Source of the DNA: Streptomyces sp. C10-9-1 | GTDB taxonomy: Bacteria > Actinomycetota > Actinomycetes > Streptomycetales > Streptomycetaceae | Length of the DNA stretch: 56,777 nt | NCBI RefSeq assembly: GCF_024497955.1 | Contig: NZ_JANHKP010000025.1 | Location: 1 to 56,777 of the forward strand | Direction: 5' to 3' | Shown: in pieces, positions 7,318 to 16,158 of the stretch | How positions within the stretch are numbered: position 1 is the first letter of the stretch | Layout of the letters: every line of letters starts with the position of its first letter | Notes under the pieces: model-generated | Told to the model about the DNA's origin: nothing | The model's database searches: none | The model's input: only the letters and a program-made list of their open reading frames with translations | Program-made: the position numbers and the translations under genes

Positions 7318-8817
7318 ATGGCACGGATTGCGGTGATCGGCGCCGGGATGGGCGCGATGGCGGCTGCGGCCCGGCTGGCCACGGCGGGCCACCGGGTGAC
7401 GGTGTACGAGCGCGGGGGGACGTACGGCGGCTCGGTGGGCCGCCGCACCCGGGACGGCTTCGCCTTCGACACCGGGCCGGGCCTGCTGCACCTCCCCGCC
7501 GTCTGGCGGGACGTCTTCGTGAAGACCGGCAAGGAGCCCCTGGAGCGGTCCGTGACGCTCACGCAGGTGGACCCCGCGAGCAGGCACCTGTTCGCCGACG
7601 GCACCTCCGTCCTGCTGCCGAACGCCTCCCGGGCCGGGGTCGTCTCCGCTCTCGACGCGGCGCTGGGCGCCGGGGCCGGGGAGCGCTGGGGCGAGTTCCT
7701 GGGGCGGGCCAGGCAGACCTGGGAGCGCGTGCGCCGTCCGCTGCTGGAGGAGCCGCTGCCCGCCGACCCGGCGGCGCTCGCCTCGCAGGACCCCTACCCG
7801 GCCGTCCGGCGGGGCCTGCTGCGCCGCCGCGCGGCCACCCTGGCCGAGGTCGGCGGCCGGGAGCTGCGCGACCCGCGCCTGGCCGCGCTGCTCGACGCGT
7901 ACGCCGCCTCCTACGGACTCGACCCGCACACCGCGCCCGCGGCCGCCGCCGTCCTGCCCTACATGGAGCAGACCTTCGGCTCCTGGTACGTGGCGGGCGG
8001 GATGCGCGCCCTCGCCGAGGCCCTGTACGAGCGGTGTCTGGCCCGCCGGGTGGAGTTCGCCTTCGGCACGGGGGTGGTGGCGACCGACGTGGCGGGCGGA
8101 CGCGCCTGCGGGCTGGTGCTCGCCGACGGCACCGCCGTGCCCGCCGACGCGGTGGTCTCCGGGGCGCCGCTGCCCGCGCTGTCCCGGGACGGCGCGCTGC
8201 CCGGCCGGGAGGCCGGTGGATGGCCCCGGTGCCAGTCGCAGGTGCGGACGGGCCGTGTGACGGTGCTGCTCGCCCTGCGCGGGGAGCGGTCCCCCAACGC
8301 CGTGCACCGCACGGTGGTCCACGGGGCGGACGGCCCGGGCGAGTGGCGGGCCCTGGCGGCGGGGCGGCTGCCGGAGCGCCCGACGGTGACCGTCCTGCGC
8401 CCGGACGACCCGCTGGTGCGCCCCGACGGGGCGCACGAGGCGCTCACCCTGACCGCCACGGTGCCCGCGGAACCGGCCTCGGGGGCCTGGACGGCGGACA
8501 CGGGCGGCGAGTTCGCGGACCGGATGGTCGAGGCCGCCCGGGCCGCGGTGCCGGACCTGCCGGACCGGGTGCTGTTCCGCGAGGTGCGCACCCCGGAGGA
8601 CACCCGTGCCGACACGGGCTCCGCCGTGGTTCCGCCCCCGGCGCTGCCCGGGGTGTCCGGGACCCTGCTGCCCGCGGCCAACGCCGGGCCCGTGGAGGGC
8701 CTCTACGCGGTGGGCGGCTGGGCCCACCCCGGCGGAGGGCTGGCGCACGCGGGCATGTCCGGGGCGCTGGTGGCCGGACTGGTCGTGGAGGGCGCGGGGT
8801 TCCGCGGCTCCCGCTGA
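7318..8817 (+). CDS. CrtI-like FAD/NAD(P)-dependent oxidoreductase
   Basis: This 499-residue flavoprotein has an N-terminal dinucleotide-binding motif, VIGAGMGAMAAAARLA, followed by VTVYERGGTYGG and GFAFDTGPGLLHLP. Near the C-terminus is the FAD-closing segment GLYAVGGWAHPGGGLAHAGMSG. This is the layout of phytoene desaturases and related carotenoid enzymes. No other carotenoid gene is nearby, so the substrate is open; a general amine-oxidase or desaturase-like enzyme is also possible. The ATG has TAGGGT 6 nt upstream (7306-7311) and no ribosome-binding site, so the mRNA is probably leaderless. The gene is convergent with the next. Confidence 0.85.
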   Translation: MARIAVIGAGMGAMAAAARLATAGHRVTVYERGGTYGGSVGRRTRDGFAFDTGPGLLHLPAVWRDVFVKTGKEPLERSVTLTQVDPASRHLFADGTSVLLPNASRAGVVSALDAALGAGAGERWGEFLGRARQTWERVRRPLLEEPLPADPAALASQDPYPAVRRGLLRRRAATLAEVGGRELRDPRLAALLDAYAASYGLDPHTAPAAAAVLPYMEQTFGSWYVAGGMRALAEALYERCLARRVEFAFGTGVVATDVAGGRACGLVLADGTAVPADAVVSGAPLPALSRDGALPGREAGGWPRCQSQVRTGRVTVLLALRGERSPNAVHRTVVHGADGPGEWRALAAGRLPERPTVTVLRPDDPLVRPDGAHEALTLTATVPAEPASGAWTADTGGEFADRMVEAARAAVPDLPDRVLFREVRTPEDTRADTGSAVVPPPALPGVSGTLLPAANAGPVEGLYAVGGWAHPGGGLAHAGMSGALVAGLVVEGAGFRGSR

Positions 8818-8855
8818 GACCGGAGGCGTCGGACGCCGGGCGGGGCGGCCGCGGC

Positions 8856-9863
8856 TCAGTAGCGGTAGCGCTGCTCGTCGTGGGCCGGGTCGTAGCCGTA
8901 GGGGTCCGGCTGCCCGTCCTGGGACGCGGCCTCCCGGCCGGTCTCCCGCTGCTGGGGGACCCACACGCCACCGGGCGGGGTGTCGGTGTACGGCTGCGGG
9001 TAGGGCTGGTACTCCTCGGGGGCGTAGGGGTCCGCGTAGCCCTGCGTGCCGTAGTCCTGGGCCCCGTAGCCCTCCGCCGCGGGCGCGTGGCCGTCCGCGG
9101 GGGTGTAGCCCGCGTACTGGGCGGTGTCGTAGGCGTCCGCGTAGGCGGCGTACTGGTGCTGCCTGTCGCCGTACCCGTAGTCGGAGGAACCGTACTCGGA
9201 GGAACCGTACTCGGACGCGCCGTAGCCGGTGGACTCGTGCCCGGCCGCACCGTCCTCGTGACCGGTACCGGGCTCGGCGTAGGCGTCGTAGGCGCCGTAG
9301 ACCCGTCCCGCCCCGTCGGAGTCCGCGTCCCCCGCCCGGTCCTCGCCCCAGGCCCCGCTTCCGCGGGCGCCGTACCGGTCGGTGTCCTCCGGCTGCTGCC
9401 CGTAGGTCCCGGCGTCGCCGTCCGCGCCGCTGCCGGCGGGGTCGTAGCCGCCGTAGGCCCCGTAGCCGTCGGCCTCCCCGCCGAAGGGGGCCTCCGCGCC
9501 GTGGGCCTCGTCCGTGGCCCCGTGGCTGTCGTCGGAGAGTTCCGAGACCTCCAGCGTGGGGTCCTTGCGGGCCCCGCCGGCGGAGCGCCGGCGGCGGCTG
9601 GCACCGGGCTTCCCGCCGAGCGCCCAGCCGGTGGAGAAGCCACGGCGGAAGGAGAGCGTCACATAGGTCTGGCCCACCGCGAAGGCGACCCCTCCGACGG
9701 CGATGACCGCCCGCGACGACAGCAGCACACCGCCGACCACCGCCAGGAAGCCGGCGAAGGCCAGCAGCCGCCAGCGCAGCCGCGCCTTGTACTGGAGCAG
9801 CACCTCACCCAGCAACCACAGCGCGACGATGCCGAACGCGATGTAGAGGACCGTCCAGCCCAT
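8856..9863 (-). CDS. Membrane protein with Tyr/Gly-rich disordered tail
   Basis: The first ~70 residues form about three membrane helices (YIAFGIVALWLLGEVLL; LLAFAGFLAVVGGVLL; VIAVGGVAFAVGQTYVTL). From residue ~85 the chain becomes basic, and then a ~230-residue low-complexity region rich in Tyr, Gly, Asp, Ala and Gln. This includes a direct pentapeptide repeat EYGSS-EYGSS-DYGYG. The composition resembles phase-separating Tyr-rich regions, but that is inference. No domain of known function is recognised. The start is supported by GAGAGGGG upstream. It lies between the CrtI-like gene (convergent) and metF (same strand). Confidence 0.8.
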   Translation of the reverse strand: MGWTVLYIAFGIVALWLLGEVLLQYKARLRWRLLAFAGFLAVVGGVLLSSRAVIAVGGVAFAVGQTYVTLSFRRGFSTGWALGGKPGASRRRRSAGGARKDPTLEVSELSDDSHGATDEAHGAEAPFGGEADGYGAYGGYDPAGSGADGDAGTYGQQPEDTDRYGARGSGAWGEDRAGDADSDGAGRVYGAYDAYAEPGTGHEDGAAGHESTGYGASEYGSSEYGSSDYGYGDRQHQYAAYADAYDTAQYAGYTPADGHAPAAEGYGAQDYGTQGYADPYAPEEYQPYPQPYTDTPPGGVWVPQQRETGREAASQDGQPDPYGYDPAHDEQRYRY

Positions 9864-9885
9864 GCCCGCCCCTCTCCAGCGGCCG

Positions 9886-9904
9886 CCGCCCCGCGGCGGG
9901 GCGG
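9886..9904 (-). terminator. Short hairpin after metF
   Basis: CCGCCCCG and CGGGGCGG pair around a 3-nt loop 11 nt past the metF stop codon, consistent with an intrinsic terminator before the next minus-strand gene. Confidence 0.55.
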
Positions 9905-9914
9905 ATACGGCCTG

Positions 9915-10832
9915 TCACGACTGCCGGTGCAGTCCGAGATTCTCGTGGATCTCGAGTGTGGCGGTGGAGTTGTTGAGCGTGATGAAGTGCAGACCCGGAA
10001 CATCCTCGGCAAGCAGCCTCGCGCAGAACTCCGTCGCGAACTCGATGCCAATGGAGCGTACAGCGGCCGGATCGTCCTTGACCGAGAGGATCCTGTCTTT
10101 CAGTTCCCGGGGGATCTCGGCGTTGCTGAGTTCCGGGAAGCGCTCCAGCTGCCGCACGCTGGTGAGGGGCATGATCTCGGGGATGATCGGGGTCTCGCAA
10201 CCGGCCGCCTCGGCCCGGTCGCGCAGGCGCAGATAGCTGTCCGGGTGGAAGAACATCTGCGTGATGGCGTAGTCGGCCCCCGCGTGGCACTTGTCCACGA
10301 AGTGCCGGATGTCCGTGTCCCAGTCCGAGGAGCGGGGGTGCATCTCGGGGAAGGCGGCGACGCCCACGCAGAAGTCCCCGGCCTCCTTGATGAGGCCGAC
10401 GAGCTCCGCGGCGTAGGTCACGCCCTGGGGGTGCCGGACCCATGCGGCCATCGGGTCGCCGGGCGGGTCGCCGCGCAGGGCGAGGATGTTGCGGATGCCG
10501 GCGTCCGCATACTGGCCGATCATGTTCCGCAGTTCGGCCACCGAGTGGCCGACGGCGGTGAGGTGGGCGACCGGGGTGAGGGTGGAGTCGGAGGCGATCT
10601 TCTGGGTGGCCTTCACCGTCCCGGAGCGGGTGGAGCCGCCGGCACCGTAGGTGACGGAGACGAAGTCGGGGCCCACCGCCTCCACTCTGCGCAGGGCGTT
10701 CCACAGGTTGCGCTCCCCCTTGTCGCTCTTCGGGGAGTAGAACTCGAAGGAGTACGTCGTCTCACCGGCTGCGAGCATGTCGCGCACGGTGCGCGCGCGG
10801 TCCGTCCTGGTGGAAGCAGTGCCGAGGGCCAT
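9915..10832 (-). CDS. metF: Methylenetetrahydrofolate reductase
   Basis: The 305-residue protein is a MetF-type flavoenzyme that reduces 5,10-methylene-THF to 5-methyl-THF for methionine synthesis. Recognisable blocks are SFEFYSPKSDKGERNLW at the N-terminus, VSVTYGAGGSTR, NILALRGDPPGD, a QMFFHPDSY segment in the FAD/substrate site and IPEIMPLTS. Its length is normal for the family. The ATG has no ribosome-binding site but has TAACCT 6 nt upstream (10839-10844), so it is probably leaderless. The thiamine genes next door also belong to cofactor metabolism, but metF has its own promoter and terminator. Confidence 0.96.
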   Translation of the reverse strand: MALGTASTRTDRARTVRDMLAAGETTYSFEFYSPKSDKGERNLWNALRRVEAVGPDFVSVTYGAGGSTRSGTVKATQKIASDSTLTPVAHLTAVGHSVAELRNMIGQYADAGIRNILALRGDPPGDPMAAWVRHPQGVTYAAELVGLIKEAGDFCVGVAAFPEMHPRSSDWDTDIRHFVDKCHAGADYAITQMFFHPDSYLRLRDRAEAAGCETPIIPEIMPLTSVRQLERFPELSNAEIPRELKDRILSVKDDPAAVRSIGIEFATEFCARLLAEDVPGLHFITLNNSTATLEIHENLGLHRQS

Positions 10833-10931
10833 ACCCGCAGGTTAGCCAGGGTTGGCGGGTCCCCCAACCGGATCAGGGGTTTCCGTCCCGAAATGCCCGA
10901 CTGCCGTCCACATGGCGGACTCCCGTGAGAC

Positions 10932-10960
10932 GGCGGCCGGCCCCGCAGGGCACGGCCGCC
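10932..10960 (-). terminator. Candidate hairpin terminator after thiE
   Basis: An 8-bp GGCGGCCG/CGGCCGCC stem with a 13-nt loop lies 19 nt downstream of the thiE stop codon. Confidence 0.45.
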
Positions 10961-10978
10961 CGCCCCGGGACGCGCCCC

Positions 10979-11629
10979 TCAGACCGCGCGCTCCCGGATC
11001 CGCCGGGCCAGCTCCGCGCTCGCCGCCCCCGGGTCCTCCGCCTCGGTGACGGCACGGACGACGACCACGCGGCGGGCGCCCGCGTCCAGCACCGCGTCCA
11101 GGTTGCCCGCGTCGATCCCGCCGATCGCGAACCAGGGGCGCGGGGTGGGGAGCGAGGCCGCGTAGCGCACCAGGCCGAGGCCGGGCGCGTGACGGCCGGG
11201 CTTGGTCGGAGTGGGCCAGCAGGGGCCGGTGCAGAAGTAGTCCACCCCCGGCTCGGCCGCCGCGGCGTCCACCTCGGCCTCCGCGTGCGTGGAGCGGCCG
11301 ATCAGCACCCCGGAGCCGAGCACCGCGCGGGCCGCGGGCACCGGCAGGTCGCCCTGTCCGAGGTGGAGCACGTCGGAGGCGGCGGCGTGGGCCACGTCGG
11401 CGCGGTCGTTCACCGCGAGCAGGGCCCCGTGGCGTCGGCAGGCGTCGGCGAGGACCTTCAGGTGCTCCAGCTCCTCCCCGGCCTCCATCCCCTTGTCGCG
11501 CAGCTGCACGATGTCGACGCCCGCGGAGAGCACGGCGTCCAGGAACTCGGGCAGGTCGCCCTGGCGCCTCCTGGCGTCGGTGCAGAGGTAGAGCCGGGCG
11601 TCGGCGAGCCGGTCGCGGAGCGTGGACAT
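10979..11629 (-). CDS. thiE: Thiamine phosphate synthase
   Basis: ThiE joins HMP-PP and the thiazole phosphate to give thiamine phosphate. The 216 residues show the family motifs VDIVQLRDKGMEA, LLAVNDRADVA, VLHLGQGDLPV, IGRSTH, YFCTGPCWPTPTKPG (the thiazole/phosphate loop) and WFAIGGID. The ATG at 11629 is chosen over an upstream frame because GGGGGGAA precedes it at good spacing. It lies on the strand opposite thiOSG. No TPP riboswitch is visible before it. Confidence 0.95.
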   Translation of the reverse strand: MSTLRDRLADARLYLCTDARRRQGDLPEFLDAVLSAGVDIVQLRDKGMEAGEELEHLKVLADACRRHGALLAVNDRADVAHAAASDVLHLGQGDLPVPAARAVLGSGVLIGRSTHAEAEVDAAAAEPGVDYFCTGPCWPTPTKPGRHAPGLGLVRYAASLPTPRPWFAIGGIDAGNLDAVLDAGARRVVVVRAVTEAEDPGAASAELARRIRERAV

Positions 11630-11762
11630 GGGTGGTTCCCCCCGGGTGGACGTGCGGGTGCGAAGCGCGCGGTGCCGACCGGACGGCGGGCGTCGGGACG
11701 GCACCGCGCCTCGGCGGTGTCGGGTGCGGCGGCAGCGGCCGCCGCGGGGTCGGACGCGGCTG

Positions 11763-12128
11763 TCAGACGGCGAGCGCCTGCGCCCGGCGCTTCACCTCCG
11801 TGCCGCGGTTCTCGCCCAGGGCCTGGGCCGGGGTGCCCGGCAGGGTCGGGTCAGGGGTGAACAGCCACTCCAGCATCTCCTCGTCGGTGAAGCCGTCGTC
11901 CCGCAGCAGGGTCAGGGTCCCGGACAGTCCCTTGACGACCCGGTCGCCGTCGATGAAGGCGGCCGGCACCTGGAGGGTCCGGTTCTCGCCCCGGCGGACG
12001 GCGATCAGCTGGCCCTCCTTGACCAGCTGCCGCACCCGGGTCACCTCGACATCGAGCATTTCCGCGATGTCCGGCAGGTGGAGCCAGGCGGGTACGAGGG
12101 CGTCGGTCTTAGCGTCAATCTCGGTCAC
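11763..12128 (-). CDS. Rv2175c-like DNA-binding protein
   Basis: This 121-residue protein has an N-terminal winged-helix/MerR-like segment (WLHLPDIAEMLDVEVTRVRQLVKEGQLIAVR), then VPAAFIDGDRVVKGLSGTLTLLRDDGFTDEEMLEWLF, the arrangement of M. tuberculosis Rv2175c. In that organism Rv2175c is a substrate of the neighbouring kinase PknL. Here a PASTA kinase lies about 4 kb away, so a similar kinase-substrate relation is possible (inference). The GTG start is preceded by CAGGCT at 7 nt and no ribosome-binding site, which may mean a leaderless transcript. Confidence 0.85.
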   Translation of the reverse strand: MTEIDAKTDALVPAWLHLPDIAEMLDVEVTRVRQLVKEGQLIAVRRGENRTLQVPAAFIDGDRVVKGLSGTLTLLRDDGFTDEEMLEWLFTPDPTLPGTPAQALGENRGTEVKRRAQALAV

Positions 12129-12222
12129 GGGGACAAGCCTGCCATCCGCGGCGGACAGCCGGTAGCCGACGCCTGCGCGAGGGCTCGGGGATCCGCCGTC
12201 CGGCCGCGCCCACGGGGACGCT

Positions 12223-13470
12223 TCAGAGGGTGGCGGACTTCAGCGGGACGGCGGGATCCGCGGCGCGGACCGGGTCCGGCCGGGCGCCCGCGGCGATCAG
12301 CCTGCGCCCCTGGGCCACGTCGCGCGGCCGGTCCACGGCCAGCACGGCGACGAGCACGCCCTCCCGCAGCCACAGCGCGGTCCACGCGGTGTCCGCCCAC
12401 GGGTCGCCGCGCCACAGCAGGGTGTCGGCCGCCGGGTGGTGGCCGGCGTACTGCACGAAGCGGCCGAACTGCTCGGACCAGAAGTACGGCACGGGGTCGT
12501 AGGGCTCAGCCCCTCCCCCGGTGATCGCCGCGGCCACGGTGCGCGGGCCCTGGAGGGCGTTGTCCCAGTGGTGGACCAGCAGCCGCCTGCCGTACCGGGC
12601 GGACGGGTAGGAGGCGCAGTCCCCCACCGCGTAGACGTCGGGCGCGGAGGCGCGCAGCCCCGCGTCGGCCAGGACAGCGCCGTCGGGGCCGAGGGCGATG
12701 CCGCTGCCGGCCAGGGCATCGGTGGCCGGCCGGGCCCCGATCCCCACGACCACCGCGTCCGCGGCGATCCGGCGTCCGGCCCCGCTCCCGGCGAGCGTGA
12801 CGGCTCCCGGTTCCACCGCGGCGACCCGCTCGCCGGTGAGCAGCCGGACCCCCGCCTCGGCGTACCAGCGGGCCATGGGCGCGGCGGCCTCGGCCGGCAG
12901 CGAGCCGGCCAGCGGACGGTCGGCCGCCTCCACCACGGTGACGGCGCAGCCCGCCGCCCGGGCCGCCGTGGCGAACTCCGCCCCGATCCAGCCGGCGCCG
13001 ACGACCACGATCTCGTGCCGCCGTGCGAGGACGGGCCGCAGCCGCTCGGCGTCGTCCAGGGTGCGCAGCAGGTGCACCCCGGGCACGCCCTCCGTACCGG
13101 GCAGGGCCAGGGGGACGGCGCCGGTGGCGAGGACGAGGGCCTCGTAGGCCACCGGACCGGCCTCGGTGTCCACCTCGTGGTCCTCGGGGCGCACCCCGGT
13201 GACCTCGCAGCCGAGGCGCAGCTCGATGCCGAGGGCGTCGAAGTCGATGTCGAAGGCCGAGCCCTCCGCGGTACCCAGCAGGACCGCCTTGGACAGCGGC
13301 GGCCGGTCGTAGGGCTGGTGCGGTTCGGCTCCGATCAGGGTGACGGCCCCGGCGAAGCCGGCCTCGCGCAGGGCGACCGCGGTCTGCACCCCCGCCATGC
13401 CCGCGCCCGCGACGACGACCCGCCGCGCGTCCCGTACCCCGGTACCTCCGCCGTGCGTCTGCTCGCTCAC
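12223..13470 (-). CDS. FAD/NAD(P)-dependent ferredoxin reductase-like enzyme
   Basis: The protein (415 residues) is a two-dinucleotide-binding-domain flavoreductase. It has an FAD motif VVVAGAGMAGVQTAVALREAGFAG near residue 18, the linker LATGAVPLALPG, an NAD(P) motif VVVGAGWIGAEFATAARAAG (about residue 155) and the FAD-contacting DVYAVGDCA. The C-terminal domain (FWSEQFGRFVQYAG) matches rubredoxin/ferredoxin reductases of the dioxygenase type. The redox partner is unknown; no ferredoxin gene adjoins it. The GTG start follows TAGGGT at 6 nt (13477-13482), a leaderless signature. Confidence 0.87.
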   Translation of the reverse strand: MSEQTHGGGTGVRDARRVVVAGAGMAGVQTAVALREAGFAGAVTLIGAEPHQPYDRPPLSKAVLLGTAEGSAFDIDFDALGIELRLGCEVTGVRPEDHEVDTEAGPVAYEALVLATGAVPLALPGTEGVPGVHLLRTLDDAERLRPVLARRHEIVVVGAGWIGAEFATAARAAGCAVTVVEAADRPLAGSLPAEAAAPMARWYAEAGVRLLTGERVAAVEPGAVTLAGSGAGRRIAADAVVVGIGARPATDALAGSGIALGPDGAVLADAGLRASAPDVYAVGDCASYPSARYGRRLLVHHWDNALQGPRTVAAAITGGGAEPYDPVPYFWSEQFGRFVQYAGHHPAADTLLWRGDPWADTAWTALWLREGVLVAVLAVDRPRDVAQGRRLIAAGARPDPVRAADPAVPLKSATL

Positions 13471-13482
13471 CCGGCCACCCTA

Positions 13483-13867
13483 AGGGCAGCCCCCGGCCCG
13501 GACGCCACCGCCGACGGGACGTCAGGGCGCCGGCTGCCCGACGGCGCCGGTGCCGCGGCCCTCGGGCGACTCCCACGGCCGCGTCCCCTCCAGGCGCGGG
13601 CGGCCGTCCGGGAGTTCGGACCCGCGCGAGCCGAGGCGGCGCTGCCGTCCGCTCCGGCCGGACGCGGCGGGCGTCGAGCGCGCCGCCCGGCCGGGTACCC
13701 GCGCACCACGTGCCCGCTCCCGCTCCCGGCCCGGACGCGCCCCTACCGCCCGCGGCGGGCGGACCGGGTGCGCGCGAGGACCCGCCCGCCGGGCGGACCG
13801 GCCGCCGGTGCCCTCCCCGCCCTCCCGGGGCCCGGCGGCTGCCTTACCGCGCCCGAGGCCCTGGGTT
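13483..13867. other. Gene-free GC-rich stretch
   Basis: Between the reductase promoter and the thi promoter I find no convincing gene. Open frames on both strands lack ribosome-binding sites and family motifs, and they have Pro/Arg/Ala-rich shadow composition. Confidence 0.5.
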
Positions 13868-13873
13868 TAGGGT
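13868..13873 (+). promoter_or_regulatory. -10 box of the thiOSG operon
   Basis: TAGGGT lies about 20 nt before the first conserved bases of the TPP riboswitch, placing the transcription start near 13880. Confidence 0.55.
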
Positions 13874-13888
13874 GGCCTCCGTAAGGCA

Positions 13889-13979
13889 CACGCGGGAGCC
13901 CGGACGCACCGGGCTGAGAGGGAGGCTGGCCGGCCTCCGACCGTACGAACCTGATCCGGGTCATGCCGGCGAAGGGAGG
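13889..13979 (+). ncRNA. TPP riboswitch (THI element)
   Basis: The conserved THI-box segments appear in order. They are CTGAGA (13914-13919), ACCTGATCCGGGT (from 13939), then CCGGCGAAGGGA ending near 13979, with a variable GGAGGC/GCCTCC hairpin (P3-like) between. The purine-rich end (GAAGGGAGGGG) doubles as the ribosome-binding region of thiO, whose ATG begins at 13992. TPP binding would therefore be expected to block translation initiation. This is the classical control of thiamine synthesis genes. Confidence 0.95.
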
Positions 13980-13991
13980 GGCTGGACGCCC

Positions 13992-15152
13992 ATGTCTCGT
14001 ACACCGACCACGCCCGACGTCCTCGTCATCGGGGGCGGCGTCATCGGACTGGTCACCGCCTGGCGGGCGGCGCAGCGCGGGATGCGCGTCACCCTCGCCG
14101 ACCCCGAACCGGGCGGCGGGGCCGCCCGGGTGGCGGCCGGGATGCTGGCCGCGGTGACCGAACTCCACTACGGGGAGCAGGCGCTGCTCGCGCTGAACCT
14201 CGACTCCGCCCGCCGCTACCCGGCGTTCACGGCGGAACTCGAGGAGGCGAGCGGCATGCCCACGGGCTACCGCCGCTGCGGCACGCTCGCCGTGGCCCTC
14301 GACGCGGACGACCGCGCGCACCTCAGGGAGCTGCACGACCTCCAGGTGCGCTCGGGCCTGGACTCCGCCTGGCTGAGCGGCCGCGAGTGCCGGAGGCTGG
14401 AGCCGATGCTGGCGCCAGGAGTCCGCGGCGGGCTGCGCGTCGACGGCGACCACCAGGTCGACCCGCGGCTGCTCGCCTCGGCGCTGCTGACGGCCTGCCG
14501 ACGCGGCGGGGTGGAGTTCCGCCGCGAGTGGGCGCGCGAGCTCACCGTCTCGGGCGACCGGGCGGCGGGGGCGCTCCTCGCCGACGGCACCCGCGTCTCC
14601 GCGGACCAGGTCGTGCTGGCGGGCGGCAGTCTCAGCGGGCGGCTCGCGGGCGTACCGCGGGACGTGCTGCCGCCGGTCCGGCCCGTCAAGGGGCAGGTGC
14701 TGCGGCTGACCGTGCCGCCGGCCTTCGGGCCCTTCCTCTCCCGGACCGTGCGCGCGGTGGTCCGGGGCAGCCAGGTCTACCTGGTGCCGCGGGAGTCCGG
14801 CGAACTGGTCGTCGGGGCGACCAGCGAGGAACTGGGCTGGGACACCACGGTCACCGCGGGCGGCGTCTACGAACTGCTGCGCGACGCCCACGAGCTGGTG
14901 CCGGGCATCACCGAGCTCCCCCTGGTGGAGACCCGGGCCGGGCTGCGTCCGGGCTCCCCCGACAACGCCCCGCTGCTCGGGCGCACCGCGCTGCCCGGGC
15001 TGCTGCTGGCCACCGGGCACTACCGCAACGGCGTGCTGCTCACCCCGGTGACCGGCGAGGTGCTGGCCGAGGTGCTCGCGGGCGGCGAACCGCCCGCGAC
15101 CGCGCGCCCGTTCAGCCCCCGCCGCTTCTCACGACAGGAAGTCCCCGCATGA
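13992..15152 (+). CDS. thiO: Glycine oxidase ThiO
   Basis: This 386-residue FAD enzyme oxidises glycine to the imine needed for the thiazole ring of thiamine. Motifs are DVLVIGGGVIGLVTAWRAAQRG (FAD site), AAGMLAAVTE, VDPRLLASALL, PVKGQVLRL, VYLVPRESGELVVGATSEE and, near the end, ETRAGLRPGSPDNAPLLG with ATGHYRNGVLL. The family is DAO-type. It is the first gene behind the TPP riboswitch, and its stop overlaps the thiS start as ATGA. Confidence 0.96.
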   Translation: MSRTPTTPDVLVIGGGVIGLVTAWRAAQRGMRVTLADPEPGGGAARVAAGMLAAVTELHYGEQALLALNLDSARRYPAFTAELEEASGMPTGYRRCGTLAVALDADDRAHLRELHDLQVRSGLDSAWLSGRECRRLEPMLAPGVRGGLRVDGDHQVDPRLLASALLTACRRGGVEFRREWARELTVSGDRAAGALLADGTRVSADQVVLAGGSLSGRLAGVPRDVLPPVRPVKGQVLRLTVPPAFGPFLSRTVRAVVRGSQVYLVPRESGELVVGATSEELGWDTTVTAGGVYELLRDAHELVPGITELPLVETRAGLRPGSPDNAPLLGRTALPGLLLATGHYRNGVLLTPVTGEVLAEVLAGGEPPATARPFSPRRFSRQEVPA

Positions 15153-15349
15153 ACGTCTCCGTCAACGGCACCCGCCGCGACCTGGACCCCGGCACCACCC
15201 TGGACGCGGTGGTCGGCTCGCTGAGCACGGCTCCGACCGGGGTGGCCGCCGCGGTGAACGAGACGGTCGTGCCGCGCGGGCAGTGGACCGCGACCCTGCT
15301 GTCCGACGGCGACCGCGTCGAGGTCCTCACCGCCGTGCAGGGAGGGTGA
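15149..15349 (+). CDS. thiS: Sulfur carrier protein ThiS
   Basis: This is a 66-residue ubiquitin-fold carrier ending in the Gly-Gly motif (TAVQGG) that is thiocarboxylated to deliver sulfur for thiazole formation. The N-terminus MNVSVNGTRRDLDPG and the segment VAAAVNETVVPRGQW fit the family. It overlaps thiO by 4 bp and sits against thiG, so the three products are probably made in step. Confidence 0.96.
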   Translation: MNVSVNGTRRDLDPGTTLDAVVGSLSTAPTGVAAAVNETVVPRGQWTATLLSDGDRVEVLTAVQGG

Positions 15350-15354
15350 GCGCC

Positions 15355-16155
15355 GTGGCCGACGACCGTCTCGTCATCGGGGGCACGTCCTTCGGCTCCC
15401 GCCTGATCATGGGCACCGGCGGTGCGCCGAGCCTGGAGGTGCTGGAGCACTCGCTGGCCGCCAGCGGCACCGAGCTGACCACCGTCGCGATGCGGCGGCT
15501 GGACCCGACCGTGCAGGGCTCCGTCCTCTCCGTGCTGGCGCGGCTCGGCATCCGGGTGCTGCCGAACACCGCCGGGTGCTACACGGCGGGCGAGGCGGTG
15601 CTCACGGCCCGGCTGGCCCGCGAGGCGCTCGGCACGGACTGGATCAAACTGGAGGTCGTCGCGGACGAGCGCACCCTGCTGCCGGACGGCGGGGAGCTGC
15701 TGGACGCCGCCGAGACGCTGGTCGACGACGGGTTCACGGTCCTGCCGTACACCAACGACGACCCCGTCCTGGCGCGGCGGCTCCAGGAGGCGGGCTGCGC
15801 GGCGGTCATGCCGCTCGGCTCACCGATCGGCTCCGGGCTGGGCATCCGCAACCCGCACAACTTCCGGCTGATCGTGGAGCAGGCGAGGGTGCCGGTGATC
15901 CTGGACGCGGGGGCCGGTACGGCCTCGGACGCGGCGCTGGCGATGGAGCTGGGCTGCGACGCGGTGATGCTGGCCTCGGCGGTCACGCGGGCGCAGGAGC
16001 CGGTGCTGATGGCCGAGGCCATGCGGCACGCGGTGGAGGCGGGGCGGCTGGCACGGCGGGCGGGGCGCATCCCGCGCCGCCACTTCGCCGAGGCGTCCTC
16101 CCCCGTCGAGGGCCGGGCGGACCTGGCGCACGACCCGGAGCGCCCGGCCTTCTGA
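15355..16155 (+). CDS. thiG: Thiazole synthase
   Basis: ThiG condenses DXP, dehydroglycine and ThiS-thiocarboxylate into the thiazole phosphate. Landmarks in its 266 residues are GGTSFGSRLIMGTGG, the Schiff-base lysine segment TDWIKLEVV, PIGSGLGIRNPHN, and the phosphate-binding DAGAGTASDAALAMELGCDAVMLASAV. GTG 15355 has GGAGG 9 nt upstream. A GTG at 15346 overlaps the thiS stop but abuts that ribosome-binding site and is less likely. It is the last gene of the operon. Confidence 0.95.
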   Translation: MADDRLVIGGTSFGSRLIMGTGGAPSLEVLEHSLAASGTELTTVAMRRLDPTVQGSVLSVLARLGIRVLPNTAGCYTAGEAVLTARLAREALGTDWIKLEVVADERTLLPDGGELLDAAETLVDDGFTVLPYTNDDPVLARRLQEAGCAAVMPLGSPIGSGLGIRNPHNFRLIVEQARVPVILDAGAGTASDAALAMELGCDAVMLASAVTRAQEPVLMAEAMRHAVEAGRLARRAGRIPRRHFAEASSPVEGRADLAHDPERPAF

Positions 16156-16158
16156 GAC

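Noticed and set aside
7263..10928. 1221-codon plus-strand open frame
   Set aside because: Runs antisense or out of frame to four recognised genes and has Val/Gly/Arg composition without any motif.
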